A stretch of 35,718 bases of DNA, from NCBI GenBank assembly GCA_016871155.1, contig VFZO01000030.1, positions 1 through 35,718 of the forward strand. The letters are read 5' to 3'. The position numbers and the translations under genes are program-made. Shown piece after piece: positions 32,708-35,718 of the stretch. Numbering within the stretch: position 1 is the stretch's first letter; each line of letters opens with the position of its first letter. This stretch comes from Acidobacteriota bacterium (GTDB lineage Bacteria; Acidobacteriota; Terriglobia; Bryobacterales; Bryobacteraceae). The notes under the pieces are model-generated. The model was not told the origin of the DNA. It did not search any database and saw nothing but the letters and a program-made list of their open reading frames with translations.

Positions 32708-34045
32708 ATGCTTCGCAGACGGCAAATTTTGAGCGCCGCCGCGGCCGCGCCCCTGCTGGCGCAGCGTGCGCGGCCGAACATCGTGTTCATCATGTCCGAT
32801 GACCTCGGCTACGGCGATCTCGGCTGCTATGGGCAACGCCAGATTCAGACGCCGAACCTGGACCGCATGGCGGCCGAGGGGACCCGGTTCACTCAGGCCT
32901 ACGCCGGATGCACGGTCTGCGCCCCGTCCCGCTGCACGCTAATGACCGGCTATCACACCGGCCATGCCCGCATCCGCGGAAATCGGCGCAACGAGGAACT
33001 CTTACGTTCGGACGACTTCGTTCTACCCGAACTCTTCAAGCGGGCCGGCTACACAACGGGCATCTTCGGAAAGTGGGCGCTGGGCGAACTGGGTGCGCCC
33101 GGTTATCCAACGCGAAAAGGCTGGGACGAGTGGTACGGCTACTTCAGCCAGTTTCATGCGCACACCTACTATCCTGAGCATCTCTTGGACAACAATCGCG
33201 CCGAACTGGTCGCCGGCAATTTCGGCAAGCAAAAGAAGGGCTACGCGCCTGATCTCTTTCTGAACCGCGCACTCCAGTTCATTGACAAGAACAAGTCCCG
33301 GCCGTTCTTCCTCTACCTTTCTACTCCCATCCCTCACGCCAACAATGAACTGGGACGGGATACCGGCGACGGGATTGAGGTGCCGGAAGACGCGCCCTAC
33401 TCGGCGAGAACGGAATGGCCGGCGCTGGAACGAAAATTCGCCGCCACCGTTACCTGGCTCGATAAGCACGTGGGCCGCTTGATCGACAAGCTGCGCGAGG
33501 CGGGCGTGGAGAAGAACACCCTTCTGGTTTTCACTAGCGACAACGGTCCGCACCGCGAAGGCGGGCACGATCCAAAATTCTTCGGCTCCTCCGGCCCGCT
33601 CAAGGGCATCAAGCGAGACTTGACCGAAGGCGGAATCCGGGTTCCCTTCCTGGCGCGCTGGCCCGGCAAGGTACCGGCCGGCCGCGTGAACGATCACCCG
33701 ATCGCGTTTTGGGACATGATGCCAACATTTGCCGAACTGATCGGCGCCGCCGCGCCAAAGGGCATCGATGGAATCAGCATGTTGCCCGCCTTTACCGGCG
33801 GTACGGCGAAAACGCACGAGTACCTCTACTGGGAATTTCACGAAGGTGGGTTTTCTCAGGCCATTCGGGTGGGCGACTGGAAGCTCATCAAGTCGAAAGG
33901 CAAGACCATGCTTTTCGATCTCAGGACCGACACGGGCGAGGAGCACGACGTGGCTTCGGCGCAGCCCGCTGTGGTAGCAAAGCTTACGAAGTTGCTGGCC
34001 ACAGTTCGCACGGAGACGCCAGATTTCCCCGTTCCAGCAGGCTGA
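32708..34045 (+). CDS. Arylsulfatase-type sulfatase with Tat-like signal
   Basis: This 445-residue type I sulfatase hydrolyses sulfate esters. The catalytic C71 in C71-A-P-S-R is the formylglycine consensus (C-x-P-S-R), which needs a maturation enzyme. Metal and active-site residues include D31-D32, K122 (G-K-W), H210 and D278-N279 (S-D-N-G-P-H). The C-terminal subdomain contains G-D-W-K-L-I and F-D-L-R-T-D-T-G-E-E-H-D, common in the family. The N-terminus L-R-R-R-Q-I-L-S-A followed by an Ala-rich stretch ending L-A-Q looks like a short twin-arginine signal, so an extracytoplasmic location is likely. The substrate may be a sulfated polysaccharide or small sugar sulfate. It forms a + strand unit with the aldo/keto reductase gene 15 bases downstream and is divergent from the symporter gene. 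Confidence 0.93.
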   Translation: MLRRRQILSAAAAAPLLAQRARPNIVFIMSDDLGYGDLGCYGQRQIQTPNLDRMAAEGTRFTQAYAGCTVCAPSRCTLMTGYHTGHARIRGNRRNEELLRSDDFVLPELFKRAGYTTGIFGKWALGELGAPGYPTRKGWDEWYGYFSQFHAHTYYPEHLLDNNRAELVAGNFGKQKKGYAPDLFLNRALQFIDKNKSRPFFLYLSTPIPHANNELGRDTGDGIEVPEDAPYSARTEWPALERKFAATVTWLDKHVGRLIDKLREAGVEKNTLLVFTSDNGPHREGGHDPKFFGSSGPLKGIKRDLTEGGIRVPFLARWPGKVPAGRVNDHPIAFWDMMPTFAELIGAAAPKGIDGISMLPAFTGGTAKTHEYLYWEFHEGGFSQAIRVGDWKLIKSKGKTMLFDLRTDTGEEHDVASAQPAVVAKLTKLLATVRTETPDFPVPAG

Positions 34046-34060
34046 TATCCTGAATGGTTC

Positions 34061-35104
34061 ATGGCTGCGATTCGAGAGATTCCATCGAATAGATTCGTCT
34101 TTGGCTGTCACCGATTCGGCTTCGGACCGCCCCCGGACGGCGGTCCGGTCGATGTCGAACGGCATGTGGTTCCGATGGTTCGAACGGCGCTGGATCTGGG
34201 TATCCGCTCGTTTGACTCCGCGGTTCTCTACCGCGCGACGCTGCAATTGGGCCGCGCGCTGGAGTCTCTGGGCGTCGATCCCAACACGATTCAGTTTCAG
34301 ACCAAGTGCCTGCGCTATTTAGGGCTCAAGGCCGGCGGCGCCAAGGAGCACCAGCCGGACGCGCTGCTGCAAGGCATCCCGCGCCGCTACCAGGGCTTGA
34401 CCGACAAGTGGGACACATCGCCGGAAGGCGTCGAGCAGCAGATCTGCCGCGAACGCATCGAGTACGGCGGTGATGTGCTCCGGGGCGTTGCGCTCCATGA
34501 CCCGCCCGACAAGGAAAAACAGGCCGGTCTGGATTGGGCGGCCGACATCACGCCCGCAATCGCATACCTGAAGTCGGTTCGGGAAACCGGATTGGTTCAA
34601 CGAATCGGCCTCGGCATTAAGGAACCGGCGTTCGTCGCCCGCTTCGTTGCGGCCGAACCCGGCGCGCTCGACTATGCCGGCGTCACCTTTTGCCCGTCCA
34701 TCCTCCGCCAAATGATGGATATCATCAGGCTGGCAAGGCAGCACAAATTCCAGGTAACGCTGATGGGCATCAACTATGGCCAGGCGTTCACGCTGCGGGA
34801 AGACCCCGCCACGGCGCCGCCGTTCTTGTATAACTATGAAGTCGCCACGGAAGAAGAGCGTGCGTTGATGTCGCGCTTCTACAGAATCTGCGGATCGACG
34901 CCGCTCTTGCACCTGGCGGCCGCAGTGGCCGGCCTGCTGGCCGTGCACTTCCCGGACGAAATGACGCAGATCGTCACAAGCACCCTCACGCCCAGCCGCC
35001 TTGTGGAGACGGTCAAGCTGGTAAGGGAGGCCCAAGTCCCCGCTCCCGTATGGAGTGAGCTCAAGGAAGCAGGCCTGATACCGCGCGAGTTCCCAGTGAA
35101 CTAG
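34061..35104 (+). CDS. Aldo/keto reductase family oxidoreductase
   Basis: This 347-residue aldo/keto reductase most likely uses NAD(P)(H) to interconvert carbonyl and alcohol groups of sugars or similar compounds. The catalytic tetrad fits D52 (F-D-S), Y57 (V-L-Y), K82 (T-K-C) and H146 (A-L-H-D). The barrel ends in a T-L-T-P-S-R-L-V-E-T-V segment comparable to the cofactor-binding C-terminal part of the family. The sequence recalls the aldose 1-dehydrogenase type (for example L-fucose dehydrogenase), but with low similarity, so function is uncertain. No signal peptide is evident, so it is cytoplasmic. It follows the sulfatase gene by 15 bases; a TATCCT sequence at 34046-34051 could be a separate -10. 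Its stop shares the palindrome CTAG with the stop of the convergent gene. Confidence 0.82.
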   Translation: MAAIREIPSNRFVFGCHRFGFGPPPDGGPVDVERHVVPMVRTALDLGIRSFDSAVLYRATLQLGRALESLGVDPNTIQFQTKCLRYLGLKAGGAKEHQPDALLQGIPRRYQGLTDKWDTSPEGVEQQICRERIEYGGDVLRGVALHDPPDKEKQAGLDWAADITPAIAYLKSVRETGLVQRIGLGIKEPAFVARFVAAEPGALDYAGVTFCPSILRQMMDIIRLARQHKFQVTLMGINYGQAFTLREDPATAPPFLYNYEVATEEERALMSRFYRICGSTPLLHLAAAVAGLLAVHFPDEMTQIVTSTLTPSRLVETVKLVREAQVPAPVWSELKEAGLIPREFPVN

Positions 35105-35718
35105 TCGTCTCGGCGTTTACCTCGGAACGGAGGCTTGAATCCTCCGCCCTTGGGCCTGCCGAACGGCTTTCCGCCGCGGGGCGGGCCGCCAAAGCTCTTG
35201 CCGCCGCCGTCACGGCGCGGTGGTCCACCCCCTTCGCGGCGTGGCGGCCTGTCGCCACCGGATTCGCGGCGCGGAGGCCTGTCGCCGCCGGCTTCGCGGC
35301 GTGGCGGTCTTTCACCGCCGCCGTCACGGAAAGGGGGGCGCGAGGGGCGATCTCCGCTCCCTCGATACGGCGGACGGGATGGCCGGTCCCCACCTCCCCG
35401 GTAGGGCGGCCTCGAAGGACGATCACCTCCACCGTCACGGAACGGTGGACGTGGCGGGCGGTCGCCGCTATCCCAGAAGTCGCGGCGCGGAGGACGATCG
35501 CCTTCATCGCGATACGGCCGGCGGGGCGGACGGTCGCCGGCGTCGCGGGCAGGCGGCCGCTCATCGGGGGGCGGCTCGACGGTTACCGCACGCGGTGGGC
35601 GTAGCGGCTTGGTCGCTTCGTAAATCGGCGGAGGCGCCTTGCCCGCGATCTTCTTGGGCTTGGCCTCGACAGTTTCTTCGCTGATACTCCGCGCGATGCC
35701 ATCGGCCGTCTGCAACAC
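35101..35718 (-). CDS. Truncated protein with Arg/Pro/Gly-rich repeat tail
   Basis: Only the C-terminal part (206 codons including the stop) of a gene entering from the right edge is visible. The frame is open to the edge, where GTG TTG could be internal codons rather than a start. The first 50 or so residues are charged and Pro-rich, without a recognised fold. The rest is a basic low-complexity tail of G-D-R-P-P-R-R-type repeats ending in a G/K/P/F-rich segment and K-R-R-D-D. Such tails are found on RNA-binding proteins, including rRNA pseudouridine synthases and DEAD-box helicases of Acidobacteria, and probably aid RNA binding. The upstream domain is outside the window, so the product cannot be named. 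The TAG stop overlaps that of the convergent aldo/keto reductase gene. Confidence 0.7.
   Translation of the reverse strand: MLQTADGIARSISEETVEAKPKKIAGKAPPPIYEATKPLRPPRAVTVEPPPDERPPARDAGDRPPRRPYRDEGDRPPRRDFWDSGDRPPRPPFRDGGGDRPSRPPYRGGGDRPSRPPYRGSGDRPSRPPFRDGGGERPPRREAGGDRPPRRESGGDRPPRREGGGPPRRDGGGKSFGGPPRGGKPFGRPKGGGFKPPFRGKRRDD
35209..35538 (-). repeat. Coding tandem repeats, G(D/E)RPPRR-type
   Basis: Inside the truncated gene, about ten imperfect units beginning G-D-R-P or G-E-R-P lie in tandem. The first six are 12-13 residues with the pattern G-D-R-P-x-R-P-P-(Y/F)-R-x-x. The next three are 10 residues (G-D-R-P-P-R-R-E-x-G), and a shortened last one follows (G-P-P-R-R-D). At the DNA level they appear as 30-39 base units sharing motifs such as CGGCGGGGCGG-like tracts. 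Unit length changes in multiples of three, so copy number could vary without breaking the frame. Confidence 0.8.

Noticed and set aside
34850-34960. Possible frameshift in the aldo/keto reductase C-terminal part
   Set aside because: Alternative frames give Gly/Arg- or Trp-rich text, while the actual frame gives a sensible helix followed by the expected TPSRLVETV segment.
35220-35404. CRISPR-like regular repeats near the right edge
   Set aside because: The units are contiguous, in frame and encode RPPRR-type protein repeats; there are no unique spacers between identical repeats.

Overview
The window looks like a chromosome segment of an Acidobacteriota bacterium, most likely the Bryobacterales/Solibacter side of the phylum. 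This is inferred from the GC-rich sequence, two very large Oar-like TonB-dependent receptors with an N-terminal carboxypeptidase-regulatory domain, Tat-exported sugar-acid dehydratase and sulfatase enzymes, an unusual Hfq-like protein, and genes for an outer-membrane envelope. No rRNA, tRNA, CRISPR array, insertion sequence or phage gene was seen, and no gene-free stretch exceeds about 130 bases.

Left part (1-11446, mostly + strand). The 3' end of an M23 peptidase gene is followed by a three-gene operon: a BlaI/MecI-type repressor with a clear palindromic operator, a short M56 (BlaR1-type) membrane metalloprotease, and a DUF1579 protein. Three TonB-dependent receptors follow: one on the - strand, one divergent to it, and a FecA-like one.

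Middle (11530-20393). A bactofilin gene is paired with a degenerate methyltransferase. A convergent DUF418 membrane protein gene is divergent from lysS. After lysS come a LolC/E-type permease, an AsnB-type amidotransferase and an ArnT-like membrane glycosyltransferase, tightly packed or overlapping.

Minus-strand block (20398-29113, read right to left). Trm112-like small protein, GT9 heptosyltransferase-like, MsbA-type exporter, YicC, gmk, rpoZ, coaBC, family-4 uracil-DNA glycosylase, tmk, holB and hfq. Spacings are mostly 4-8 base overlaps or gaps under 20 bases. The block joins envelope export with core nucleotide, coenzyme, replication and RNA functions.

Right part (29133-35104). This looks like a sugar-acid catabolic locus: SGLT-type sodium symporter, Tat-signal galactonate-dehydratase-like enzyme and KDPG-type aldolase on the - strand, with a Tat-signal sulfatase and an aldo/keto reductase divergent on the + strand. 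Together they could desulfate, oxidise, dehydrate, import and cleave a sugar. The window ends in a truncated gene whose product has an Arg/Pro/Gly-rich repeat tail.

The most notable points are the dual operator of the BlaI module, a compensated double frameshift in the MsbA-type gene, the symmetric overlapping promoter between symporter and sulfatase with several other apparently leaderless starts, the proposed extracytoplasmic sugar-acid dehydration locus, and the divergent Hfq.
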